From NCBI GenBank assembly GCA_015847255.1, contig JADLZK010007665.1, forward strand, positions 744,001 to 808,000: a stretch of 64,000 bases of DNA. The letters are read 5' to 3'. Every line of letters begins with the position of its first letter. The stretch's first letter is position 1. The notes beneath the pieces are model-generated. The model was not told the DNA's origin, made no database searches, and saw only the letters and a program-made list of their open reading frames with translations. Both the position numbers and the translations under genes were made by a program. Below, in pieces: positions 32,788-43,688 of this stretch. The stretch comes from Hyparrhenia diplandra. Lineage: Eukaryota; Streptophyta; Magnoliopsida; Poales; Poaceae.

Positions 32788-33870
32788 CTAGTCGTGGTGT
32801 CTATGATTACTCTCCATGTCTTCATCCAATTCATTCCGAATGACATCCAAACTCGATCCCGGCAACACTATCAAGGAGGTGACAATCTCTAAATCTCCAA
32901 CTTTAATTTGTACATTTCTGACAACTTCCCTGGTGAGTTGATCAGCTCCTGCTGAGCTAATGCGATAACCATAACCCAAATCCGATATATTCTCATTATG
33001 TTCCTTGGCAAAAGCTTTGCTCATAAAAGAATGAGACGATCCAGAGTCAAACAATACAACCGCATTGTGATTGTTGACTAGGCAAGTTCCAGCAGTTACA
33101 GACTCTCCTTCTGGACTCTCTTCAATACTAGTGGAGTGCACTTGTCCAATCTTCTGCCTGTAGGGTTGATTATTCCTGGGTTGTGGGCAAAATCGAGAAA
33201 AATGTCCTGGCATCCCACAATTATAGCACTTTTTATGAGAAGAAGTACTATCAATACCATCTGTCCTTGCTCCTGGAGCAGGTGTAATGTATGCCTTCCT
33301 GGCGAGAACTCTCGCATTGCGGCTCTTCTTGCGGTGATGCATCGGGTTGGTGGTAGCCTGGATGATTAAAAATGAGAACCTTGTTCGACTCGAGCTGGAC
33401 TCAATTGGTCTTTTTTCTTGGTCTTGGTAAATAAAGATATGCATTGTTGCTCTTCTCTTGCAACAAGGGTCATTGACGAACTCATTGAAGTCCTTCCTGA
33501 ATGGGGCTCCAATAGTCTTCTGCATCTTTAGATTAAGCCCTCTTCTAAAACTTGCTATTTTCTTTTCTTCGGTGTCCACCATATCCGGTGCATATCGGGA
33601 CAAACGATTGAAATCTTCAAGGTATTCGGTGATGGTCTTGTTGTCTTGATTAAGCTTGATAAATTCACCCAACTTCATAGCAATCACACTTGGATGAATA
33701 TAGGCTTTGCGGAAAGCTGCCGTAAACATATCCCGTGTAATAGAAGTATTAATTTGGGTAGGTGGCACGATGATTTCTCCACCAAAGTCCGCAAGCAGTC
33801 CTTCAAGCAAATGAGCGGCAAAATCAGCCTTCGTACCTCTGTTAATTTCAATAATCGAACTTGTCTTCAA
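32788..33870 (-). CDS. Tekay Gag (C-terminal part) and aspartic protease
   Basis: The first half is capsid-like: MFTAAFRKAYIHPSV, FIKLNQDNKTITEYLEDFN and IASFRRGLNLKMQ. A CCHC zinc knuckle CYNCGMPGHFSRFCP lies at about residues 216-230, binding element RNA. The protease follows with VVLFDSGSSHSFMSKAFA (active site DSGSSHSF) and GSSLDVI; the GMNWM motif continues in another frame around 32835. The first about 13 residues and the last about 20 are out of frame with the true polyprotein. Fairly well preserved. Confidence 0.85.
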   Translation of the reverse strand: MKTSSIIEINRGTKADFAAHLLEGLLADFGGEIIVPPTQINTSITRDMFTAAFRKAYIHPSVIAMKLGEFIKLNQDNKTITEYLEDFNRLSRYAPDMVDTEEKKIASFRRGLNLKMQKTIGAPFRKDFNEFVNDPCCKRRATMHIFIYQDQEKRPIESSSSRTRFSFLIIQATTNPMHHRKKSRNARVLARKAYITPAPGARTDGIDSTSSHKKCYNCGMPGHFSRFCPQPRNNQPYRQKIGQVHSTSIEESPEGESVTAGTCLVNNHNAVVLFDSGSSHSFMSKAFAKEHNENISDLGYGYRISSAGADQLTREVVRNVQIKVGDLEIVTSLIVLPGSSLDVIRNELDEDMESNHRHHD

Positions 33871-34126
33871 CCGAAACCATCCATTCTTCCGCCGGTTGGT
33901 TCACTCGACTCGCGGAACTTAGGTGGATCGGTGGTCTTAAAATTCTTGTATAACTGGATCCTATCTTACGCACATTGTCTCGATTTCCTCCACCTCGTGC
34001 AATGTTGCGCGAAAAGTTGCGCAACTCACCCAGACACGCGTTAAAGAACGGTTCCGGGTTGACAGGAGGTGGTGGTGACGGTTGGTTGCTCCCTCCAGCA
34101 CCAGAGCGTGTTTTAACCATCTGCAT
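33848..34126 (-). CDS. Tekay Gag N-terminus
   Basis: It starts MQMVKTRSGAGGSNQPSPPP, the MVxTRxG start and proline-rich tail characteristic of Tekay/Del Gag, and reaches PAEEWMVSVEDKFDY, the beginning of the retrotransposon gag domain. The frame then shifts into the neighbouring frame at about 33850. MVKTRSG at 34120 may be the true start. Confidence 0.8.
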   Translation of the reverse strand: MQMVKTRSGAGGSNQPSPPPPVNPEPFFNACLGELRNFSRNIARGGGNRDNVRKIGSSYTRILRPPIHLSSASRVNQPAEEWMVSVEDKFDY

Positions 34127-35724
34127 AATCCAACCAATAATAATCTTTAGATGATGTTGACATAGCGTAAATGCATCGAATTTAAAGTTACGCAGAATTT
34201 ATTGCGATAATAAATTCATTCAACAAATAAAGGTAACTATAATTCCGATGGCATCACCCCCATCATCGCAATAATCATGCTTGATATGGATTATGTAGCA
34301 AATAAGCTTCTCCATCCAATGTACGCGTAATTCAAGGTTCGATATAGTCACCATGACCATAATATCAAAATTGCGCACATTGATTCACCAAATTGGAACT
34401 CTTCCGTTAAATTCTCCAAAGGCTCAATCTACATCCCTAGAGTCCGTTGCTTCAAGGTCTTCAGTGTTGATAGTCTCTTGCCAAAATAGGAATGCTAAGG
34501 GTAGGGGTAGGTATCTAACGACTGGTGATCAACTCATATCCCCTACGATAGGGCATACTAGCTAATGACTAGCGTAATCAAAAGGGATGGACAGCAGCAA
34601 CGAAACTCGGTGGGACAATGGGCATTTCTAACGTCCTTGTGATTGTCATCTCCAAACTGAGTGAATAGGTAGGGCAGGGATGGAAGGGTAAATTCCAATG
34701 ATGATCCTGGTTTACCTAGGGTGTAGTCATCTATGGTTTAGGTCTCGCACCGCCTGCTTTCTTTGAAAAACACCTACAACACCGTGGTATGCTAATCAAC
34801 TTGTCTTCGATGGTATTACTGCACATCTTGTATCCGGGAGCCAATTGTAACAAGATTTTGAAGATTGTGTGAGATTGAGAACGAGATAGGTCAGTTTAAA
34901 CAGACGGGACAAGTACTCACTAAGGGGGACAGACGGAAGTAAGGATAAGAAAGGAAATGCTTTTAGTTCATTTAATTGATGCGGATGCATGAATGACATG
35001 ATGCATGAGCGTATCTTACGTTCTCACAGAATAGGAAAGATAAGATACTACTCGTATAAATGGTGGCATATCTACGTTCTCTCAAAAAGAAAACAAATCG
35101 CAACTAGTCGATCTACACGTTGGGTAGTTAGTGTACCCGCAATTTCATTTCAGCCCACAATTATAATTATGCAATGCACGAATTTAAATCGCATATACCC
35201 TTCGTCGAGGTCCACCCGACAAGCATCGCATACCATGCGGAAAAGCACATTTTACACCCGGCACACCTGTGTACCCATACACAAGTCTACGGGGCACTAC
35301 CCGACCGCGGAGCTCTCAAAACATTTTATTTTTACCCCCTAGATCGGGCAGTTGTCCGATCATGCTCTCACAGCTCACATCTTACCTTGGGCGTAGAGGC
35401 ATTGAACACCATTTACCCGAGGCGTAGAGGTATTTTGATCCATTCATGACTACTCAAGTGAGTAGCCCCGTACTACTGGCCGCACGGCAACCAAGCACAA
35501 ACAACAAAATATGATGCAGATCCCAACCCAAGTTAATAAAGCCACCTGACTGTCCTTAATTGGGCATAAGGGTATGACCATGGCACTATTAATTTTGCAA
35601 TCTTTTTACTCACACCACTTGAAAAAGATTTTATTTCGCAAAACTTTCACAAAAGATTAGTGGTTCATTTTAATTTTAATACCAGATCGGATTGTTAAGT
35701 ACCGAACTAAGCTCTGATGCCAGC
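34127..35724 (-). other. Untranslated 5' leader of the Tekay element
   Basis: About 1.6 kb between PBS and gag without supported coding sequence. Its sequence is not shared with other parts of the window. Long leaders are common in Tekay elements. Confidence 0.7.
35711..35722 (-). promoter_or_regulatory. Primer binding site of the Tekay element
   Basis: On the element strand TGGCATCAGAGCTTAG follows the LTR end CTCTGTTACA by two bases. It matches the initiator-Met tRNA type PBS (TGGTATCAGAGC) with one change. It primes minus-strand cDNA synthesis. Confidence 0.85.
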
Positions 35725-38700
35725 TGTAACAGAGCCGACCAATTTATAAGAAATCAAGTATAATTCACAATTACCGAAGCAATCGCAGTCTACACTTGAG
35801 TCCATATAAACCCGTATTCGGAAATCTCGTGAGTGATTTCAAACTCATCAACAATACAACAGGATCGTTGAGCTCAAGTAGTTAAAATCCGCAGGGTATC
35901 TCAAACCAAATTCAATATATATTAATCAGAGTGCGATGTACACATTTATTTCAAAAGTAATTCAGAGTGCGGAAACAATAGCTTTCGAAAGCAAAGTAGT
36001 TGTACAGCGGAAATAAAATAGGATAGTGCCAACATGATATCACCCCTGTAATAAGCATGAGACTGGGAATATAGAGACTGCCATGCCCTAGGCATTAATC
36101 TTCAAGCACAGACATCACATCTGGATCAATTCATGCTAGACGGATCACCCGCAACATCGGGAATTAACCCGTGAGTACTCAATTGTACTCCGCAAGACTT
36201 ACCCGTCTTAAACCGTAAAATAAGGAAAAGACTCCAAGGATTATGCTTGGCTTTATCCGAGATTTGGCTGACTCACATTTAATCTCGAAAAATAAAGTTG
36301 ATTAGTGCGCCTACACATACTACTTAGATTCTTCCAAGTTAAAAGATTATTATTATATACATAACCATAGATCCTGTATAGCCAAGATTAAAACATATGC
36401 TCAGCGATATATAAATAACAGTATAAGTAACTTGATCAACATTTTAACATCAGCTGCATGAATAAGATAACCATTATTGTGATATTAAGACTACAGTGCC
36501 GCGGACGCATCCCGGGTTCTCACTATCCAGGAGAGATGGCGATTCGAATCGATTGCAAACCACCGGGCGAATACCTGTCATAAACCAGGCCTACTAGATC
36601 ATAGGGTAGGGACCCGATCACTCCCAAGATGCTAGGGGACGTAAAGTCTCGGACTGTCGGCAACCCCTCCTCTCTCGGGTACCAAGTGAGCGTGCAACGA
36701 GACCGACATCATCGTGCGCATCTTCTTGTACCCAATCAAGCCCCTCTTACCACGCCTAGGAGGGACGTTAAAGCGCATGTACCGCCCCTAACATTCTCAC
36801 GAGCCGTGGCTCACGACCGGCGCGGAGCCTACTATATGAACAGTGCGTTCAACTTCCGACCACATTAGGCAAAGTACGAGTCCTTAATCGATTGGATGGA
36901 AAGACCACAATATCCATCCAATCTCACATGTTTTATTAGCCCATTTCTCAAGAAGCAGCTTGTTAACCACCAACGTGATTAACCCAACAACAAACCTCAC
37001 AAGTGACCGGAATCGCGTTTCATCGCAACCATGATAGGCGAGCATTTATTTAACCTAGACTCGCTAATAGGATAGGACAACTTCAGCAAGGATATATGTG
37101 CATCAACGGTTTCAATCACTTCCTATACTTAATGCAACATGTATAAAAAGGACTCAACAATTTAATTGAGAAAGCATAGGTAAGTTCAAAGATGCGGCGG
37201 GCTTGCCTTGAATAGAAGCGGGGAAGAAGTTAAGATCTTCGGGAAGCGGGAGTCACGGTCCTCCTTCTTCTCCGATGGGGTCTTTTGGCTGCACTCGGGA
37301 CGATGAAGGTTGACTCCCTGCTCCTTGATCTCCTCCCGAACTAACTCCTCCGATCCCGAGATGATGCATGCATATGCAAGGATTAATATTGCGAATGCAT
37401 AGAAACATGCCCGAATATAAATAAAGTGAATGATGGATGAATGCATTATGATGAATGATACTAGTAAGTGGATATCTCTTCGCAGAAACATAAATATAAC
37501 TACTCAAGAAACCCTAATCATTTACATAAAGCAAAACATCCTATTTCACTAAATGCTGAAAATGGCAGCTAGACATGCTGTTACTAAAACAAATCACACA
37601 GGGGAGTTCTATAACTCCAAATACAGCAAACGAACACTTGTTGGAAAGCTAACGAAATTATCTACAAAACACTCCATATTACCCTGACCTGGTTCTAACA
37701 TCTACAGCTTCGAAAACAGCAAAAACAGAGACTCTGTTTTCACCTAACAAGCAACATGCAACACCCATAACTTGTAAACTAAACATGCAACTCTACTCAA
37801 ACTTGAACAGCAAGTAAAACAAGTCATAATCTACCAAATAAACCTACTGGTCAAGCCAAGAGATAAACTAAAGCACATGAAATGACATTCCCTAAATAAA
37901 CACTACACATGCACATATAAAAATGCAAGGCTAAAACTATACTAGTTTAATAAAAACATGCAACCAGCAAACTAACCACACTAACAGGTCCTTATTATCA
38001 TAAGAACAAACAATAAAATTACCAACACATAATATTCTAATATAAACATGCATTTCTAAGCTAATTTCCATGCAACTTAAATATGATAAACATGCAACCA
38101 CCTTATAAAATTCTACAAAAATTACCAGAGCATCCTACTGGTCTAACATATCTACCATAAAAATTCCATAGCAAGAACATGCATATTCTGTTCTACACAA
38201 AAATATCATGGTAACACTAAAACTAAGCATGAAAATACTTTTGTACTATGAAATGCATGAAACTGCCTAACCATGAACATTAAAAGCTTCATAACAGTAA
38301 CAAAAGCATGTACAAAAAAGTAGCATGGCAAAAACCCTAGTAATTATTTTTCTATGAATTTCCTAATAAAGCATGGTAAATAGCACATAAATAGAAAATC
38401 ACACTTCTACCACAGAACATAGCATGTCTAATATTTTTCATGCACTCTACATGCAAAAACATGAACATTTCATACAGGCACTACTATTTTATCATGCACC
38501 AAGAATTATCTAAGCATTTCCTCTATTTTCATGGCAATAAAGCAATAAATCTAAATAAATATCAAAACTACCAGAAAACCTAATCTCATAATTTTCTACT
38601 GCAGATCTACTCACAAGGATCACAGCAAATTTGTCCCATGCAAAGCCGAGCTAAAACGAGAAAGATATGGATTTTGCAAGATAAACAAACATGCCGAAAA

Positions 38701-40477
38701 TGGATTAATCGAATTAAATAACCGGGCGACGACGCGGGTCCCACGAGTCGATGACCCAGAGCAGGGGACGGCGGCTGCTCCGGCGGATCTTCGCCGGCGT
38801 TCATCCTCTGGCGAAACCAAGCACACCTACGGGCTCACGCGGTGGTGAGATCTATCGATCCATGTGCTTACCCTCGAGCTATCGTGGACTCCAAATGCAA
38901 GGGGCGGCCGGCGATGGCGATGGCGGCCGGCGGCGCATTTGGGTCCGGGCGAGGGCGTGGTCCGGCGAGTCGCGCCACGAGGTTCGGTCGTCCAGGCGAT
39001 GCCAAGGCACCACCGGGTTGACAGGTTTTCGCTTGGGACGATGTTCGACGACGACGGACCTCGACGGCGCCACCACGGACGGGACGGCGGCTGTCACGGT
39101 CCGCCAAACGGAAACACCAGGGCTCGATTCGCCCTAGCACGAGACACTACACCACATCGAAGAACGTAACGTGGGTTAGTTCGAGGAAAATCGCCCACGA
39201 AGGCCACGGCGGCGAAGCACGCGGCGGCGCGACATGGCGGCGTCCCACGCGTGCGCGCACGGCGGCGACGCCGACGTTCGGTGAGCTTGGACCAAGAACG
39301 CTTCAACCGGCTAGGGTACTACCCGCAGGCTTCTGGGCGAACATGGGACGCACGCTAGAGCGGCAGATCAGGTCGGGGGTTGGCTCGCGACGGAGGTCGA
39401 CGATGTTGCCGGGCGTTTTGGCGCGGCGGCGATTAAACGCCGATTTGGCTCCGTTTCTTTGCTCGGTTCGGTGCTCTAGCGGGTCGTGGGGGATGGTGGG
39501 GATAGGAGCGAAGCCCGACGATGAGCTGGAACAGCGGGGATGTGGCGGTGGTGGTGCTCGACGGTGGCGGCGGATGATGGCCGCGGGCGGGCGAGTCCGA
39601 GCCGCCGCTCGCCGCTGGCTTCGCGGGCAAAAGGGAAAGGAGGGCGGGGCGGTGGCGTGTGAAGCCGGGGACTCGGTTTCCCTTCTTTACCAAGACACAG
39701 AGCGGCGCGGTCGAGGGTCGGAAGGGACGCGGACACGCTTGCAGCCTGGGGCGGGTCGCGGTGGCGAGCGTGGACGGTGACCCCTGTCGGCAAAGGGATG
39801 GCCGCGGCCGGTTTTCTCCTCCTCCCATCTTTTTTGCTAAATACCTCGAGATCCGTGCAGAACTAGCCAAAACTCCAATTGAAGAAAATGTTCGTCTCGA
39901 AATTCTGAGCAAAACACATATATCAACTTTCATCTAGTTTGGCTCGGATTAGAAACTACGATACCGGCGGCGTAACTACTCACGTACTCAACGAAACCCT
40001 AATTCGCTCCGATTTCAAACGAACTTGGACTTTTCGACGTGATCCACTCAAAATCACACAACCGGCCAATGACAACTTTTGTTCTACACAAAATTATCTA
40101 CCAAAGTCGTGAAGAGTGCACCCGCATGCAAGGTCTCTAGCTAGGGCTTTCGGACAAAACCAGATAATCATTCGAAAGTCAAACGAGGTCAAATCAAATC
40201 ACACTATCATTATAAAATCTAATTAGCAAACATGCCCAACATGAAATATGCTCTAACACCTTCCCTAGACATCACCGAGAATAAATAAGCATTAAACATT
40301 TAAATATGCAAACATTTCATACATGAACCGACGAGGCAAGCATAATCAAGCAAAATGAATGCATTTAAATAAACAAATGACACCTACCATTTCATGTGCA
40401 TAAATGCATGCAACTAAATGATGATTATGCCCATGAAATGCGGATGCTAATGACATGATTAAGACCGTGGTGTTACA
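35725..40477 (-). mobile_element. 5' LTR of the Tekay element
   Basis: It runs from TGTAACAGAGCC at 35725 to GGTGTTACA at 40477. It matches 25011-29779 over its whole length. In the AT-rich part (37500-38580 versus 26820-27890) differences are almost only in A or T run length; in GC-rich parts there are many small indels at CG, CAG and CTG. Open frames such as 38751-39137 and 39433-39933 do not agree with their counterparts in the other LTR and are not genes. Confidence 0.9.
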
Positions 40478-42691
40478 ACGGCGATTGGCTCTGCTTTGCC
40501 TCTGTATTCATAATATTGATCAACGCATTAGGGACAATTGTTTCTAGTAGGTAATTTTAAGCCTTCATTCCAATGCCTAAAGAAAGAACATCCCCAATGA
40601 GATGTTCTTGTTCTTTAAGGTATTCTTCCCGTTTCGGTGAAAAGCCTCCTCCTCATATCTTCTCCTCTCTTCCATGAATTTTCTCCTCAAATAATTCTCT
40701 TTTTTCTTTTTCTCTCGCCACTTGTTGAGTAAGATCAGAAGTGACTCTAGGCTTTGAAGTTTCTCCTTTCTCAAACTGGCTATTCGGGAAACGAGCATCC
40801 CTGTTTGATCTCCTTACCGACACTGCCGACCGGGATCGATGCATCCATTGGCCTTTGCTCTTTCGTGAGGTCAACACCTTTGTTTTTCCCTTAGAAGCAT
40901 CAACATTCACCATGTTTACTAAAAAACCAATCATGTTAGGAGGGGAAAGGTTCGAGTCTATCTTCATTTTTCCAAAGAAATTTCAAATGCCCATCTTGAA
41001 TTGCTTGTCGGATCTTGGCCCCGAACACTCGGCAATCATTGATAGAGTGAGTATTAGTGTTATGGAAACCACAATACTTCTTCTCTTTAACCCCTTACGG
41101 GTTTGAGCATGGGATGGCCTTGAGGCAGCTTTAATTCTCCCTTCCTTTAGCAAAAGAATTCAAAAATGGGTCTCGATTTTGTAACATCAAAGCTATATGA
41201 CCCTTTGTTTTGCTTGACCCATTTAGGAAGAGCTTGAGTAGGCTCTTTAGCCCATACTATCTCGGCAAAGAAGAATTCATTCTCATCCTCATACTCATAG
41301 GTCTGCTCTAGAAATTGTTCATACACATCAATCATAGCATTATTTTTCTCGGAACCGATTGTCTCTTTTTAAAACCCCGAGCCACGAGTACTCATCAAGG
41401 ACAAACGCTGGCGGTGCTTGTCCAAGATCTTCAAATTCCATGCCGAACAGCTTTTCTCTAATGTTAAGATGCATCCCTGTTATAGCCATTCCAGGAAGTT
41501 GATCATCTGGAATATTTAGAGAATAGCACAAATTCTTGATCTCTCTGAACCTTCTAACAAATTCAAGAGGGGTTTCATTGGTTCCCATCCTTAGGCTCAT
41601 GAGATCTACCATCTTCTTTTCATTGGTTCCAAAGTGTAAAAATATGAATGGAACTTCGCTCCGAGATCATCCCAAGTGCCAATGGAATCCTTTAGTAATG
41701 AAGAAAACCATGTAAAAGCTCGGGTCCCGTGGAGTGATAGAGGAAAATATCGATTCTCGAAAGCATCATCCGTATTGGCTTCTCCCGCTTGAATCAAGTA
41801 CCCGCTAACATGCTCAATGGTACTAGTATCATCTTGACCAGAAAACTTTGAAAACTCACTTGGGATCTTCACCCTGGCTGGTAATGCCACTTTATTGTAC
41901 CATTCGGGAAATGGAGACTGATAAGAATGTGCCCGTCCTTTAGGTTTTAGGCCGAACTGATTCTGCATCATATCGGCCATCCTCTTCATGAGAGCATCAA
42001 TAGGATCTGTGTCTCTTTTAGCTTGTTCTCCTCCTATTCTTCCCGAAGCAAAGCACTTTGATATCCGTGGATTTGGATAAGCATGTATGTTATCGAATTC
42101 CCGCACTTTCTATATAACCTTCACCAAATGGGTTATGTCGAAGTCGATTAGATGCGAGAATGAATCTTGTAAGCAGAATGTGGCACCTTCTCTGAAGCTC
42201 CAAACAATGTTTGGCCAGCATTTTTATTCTTCTCAGCTTCTTCCCTCATTCTTTCTCCTGACCCTTCAGCTCCATCATTCTCTGTAGTCTTTTGTGAAGC
42301 ATTGAAATAAACAGGTCCCTTTGCAGTTCCTGTCATTCCTTCCATGCGTTTCTCTGCTTCAGGGCCAAAAATCTCCTTCATTATAGATTTGAATGTATTG
42401 AGAAAAGCTGTATTATGATTAAGCATAGCAGCTCCTAATGACTTGTCAAACATTGCTTGCACCCTCTCGATTCTCTTCGCCTTACGCAGATAGTCGATTG
42501 CCCCGAAAAGAAGAACTCTTGGGAACCGGTCTTCTTAAAAATTTTCCCACTCTTGTTCTTGGAATATGACGGCAAGCACTTGTCAATGTACTTGGCTGGC
42601 CAATTTCCTTAGCATCTCCACGAATATCATCCGGGAGATCTTCCATGACGACGTTCAGAATGAAGTCTCCATCAGCAGCGGTGTCAGGCAT
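40478..42691 (-). pseudogene. Tat Gag, N-terminal and capsid part
   Basis: It starts MPDTAADGDFILNVV at 42691, 41 bp after the LTR. Recognisable Gag parts follow in changing frames: FGPEAEKRMEGMTGTAKGPV, FPEWYNKVALPARVKIPSEF, KFSGQDDTSTIEHVSGYLIQ, FPLSLHGTRAFTWFSSLL with WDDLGAKFHSYF (the retrotransposon gag domain, about 41900-41650), then LRMGTNETPLEFVRRFREIK. The C-terminal region (41106-40580) is charged. The Tekay element is inserted at 40477, after which the frame resumes at 25010. Gag forms the virus-like particle core. At least five frame changes. Confidence 0.8.
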
Positions 42692-42710
42692 CTTGAATCA
42701 AACTTGAGGG

Positions 42711-42730
42711 TCCCACCGAGCGTGCCAAAA
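42711..42730 (-). promoter_or_regulatory. Candidate primer binding site of the Tat element
   Basis: On the element strand TTTTGGCACGCTCGGTGGGA lies two bases after the LTR end GTGTCAACA. The TGG start fits a tRNA 3' CCA end; the tRNA species is not resolved by eye. Confidence 0.6.
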
Positions 42731-42732
42731 AG

Positions 42733-43233
42733 TGTGTTGACACAAAATGTGCTCCTCGTGTCGCACACACCGACAAGTTTTAAAATGAAAGCTAGCTTCA
42801 ATCGGAGCCCGAGCGTTGAATCCGAGGCGTGCAGTCAATTTGTCCCGAAACCGACAAGGGATGAAAAATGTTAGATCCAAAAGGTGGAACGTGCCAGGTG
42901 AGACCAGACAGTTCCATATATGCGGCCTTAAAGCCACTCACAACGACATATAGCTATAAAAAGCCATCTGTCAGCAATTTTATAGAGCATTCGGTAAATG
43001 TATAGTATAAAGCAAGTACAAATATGGTTACCGAATGACAAAAAAGAGATATATTTGAACAAGTCAAAAGCATGTATAGATCGAATTGACTTGACAATAT
43101 GATTCATGAGCAGGTAAATCATAAATATAAATCTAACTTAGATAACATGTGCATAGGTTTCATCCAACTAGTCTCGCGCCGACGCCTAGTCTTACTAAAC
43201 CCGTCTAGCTTAAACCTTTACAAGCTAATCCAT
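42733..43233 (-). mobile_element. 5' LTR of the Tat element, truncated
   Basis: It starts TGTTGACACAAAATG at 42733 next to the PBS and matches 9867-10368 closely up to AAGCTAATCCA, then stops; the remaining about 1.1 kb of the LTR is missing. Without its U3 and TATA region this element could not drive its own transcription from the 5' LTR. Confidence 0.85.
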
Positions 43234-43672
43234 CGCCGGCAGAACGGAATGGCACGGCGGAGCTGCCGATCATGCTACGAGCGGAGTCCATGGGCCAAGC
43301 GCTAACACGAACCCCAAAAAGAAAGAAAGTTGTCGATTTATGCCGCACACTCACGTGCGTGTTCGTATGTACCGAACGCCTCAGAGTATGTCTATGTATG
43401 CTCCTCCACCTCTTCTTGAAGCACGGTGGTCGCCGGTGGCCGGACGGAGCTAGCCTCGACGTGGAAGGAGGCCGCGGCGGCGGTGGGGAACTTGTGGCGG
43501 AAGAAGCCGGTGCTCCACGGCATGTACGCCGACAAGGTAGGCTTCATCAAGTTTTTGCGCGGTGCACGGCGGTCGGAGAAGCCGGGTCGGCCAGCGCCGC
43601 TGGTGTCGCCCACTAGTGATGTGAGATGCGTGGAATGAGGCTGGGGTTGTAGGATGTCGGTCGTAATGGCGG
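43234..43672 (+). other. Unassigned GC-rich block with possible gene fragment
   Basis: A plus-strand frame from about 43430 reads ELASTWKEAAAAVGNLWRKK and PVLHGMYADKVGFIKFLRG, ending RCVE and a stop at 43638; the minus strand is also open. It looks like a real protein end but I recognise no family. The sequence continues at 45273 after the LINE-like insertion. It could be a captured or displaced host gene fragment. Confidence 0.3.
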
Positions 43673-43688
43673 TAATTTGCGCCGGGTT

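Larger units (their letters stand above)
25011..40477 (-). mobile_element. Tekay/Del-type chromovirus (Ty3/Gypsy), complete, nested in Tat
   Basis: Two nearly identical LTRs (25011-29779 and 35725-40477, each about 4.75 kb) flank a 5.9 kb internal region coding on the minus strand for gag with a zinc knuckle, protease, RT, RNase H, integrase and a C-terminal chromodomain. PBS and PPT are in place. It interrupts the Tat gag-pol frame. Flanking bases share ACGG (25007-25010 and 40478-40481), consistent with a 4-5 bp target duplication, with the left LTR terminus slightly altered. Long LTRs, a chromodomain and an initiator-Met-type PBS fit the Tekay/Del lineage. Confidence 0.9.
9867..43233 (-). 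mobile_element. Tat-lineage Ty3/Gypsy retrotransposon with nested insertions
   Basis: On the minus strand the order is 5' LTR (truncated, 42733-43233), PBS, gag, protease, RT, RNase H, integrase, then a 7 kb region with three opposite-strand genes, PPT and 3' LTR (9867-11503). Removing the Tekay insertion (25011-40477), the Athila-type solo LTR (15319-17061) and the copia-type LTR (about 19806-21727) leaves about 14 kb, in the size range of Tat elements. The protease motif VDGGAAINVMPY and RT motif CIDFRDLNKATPMDGYPMP are typical of Tat. The two LTR copies match closely over their shared 500 bp apart from differences at GC-rich spots and short A/T runs, suggesting a fairly recent insertion. 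Confidence 0.85.
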
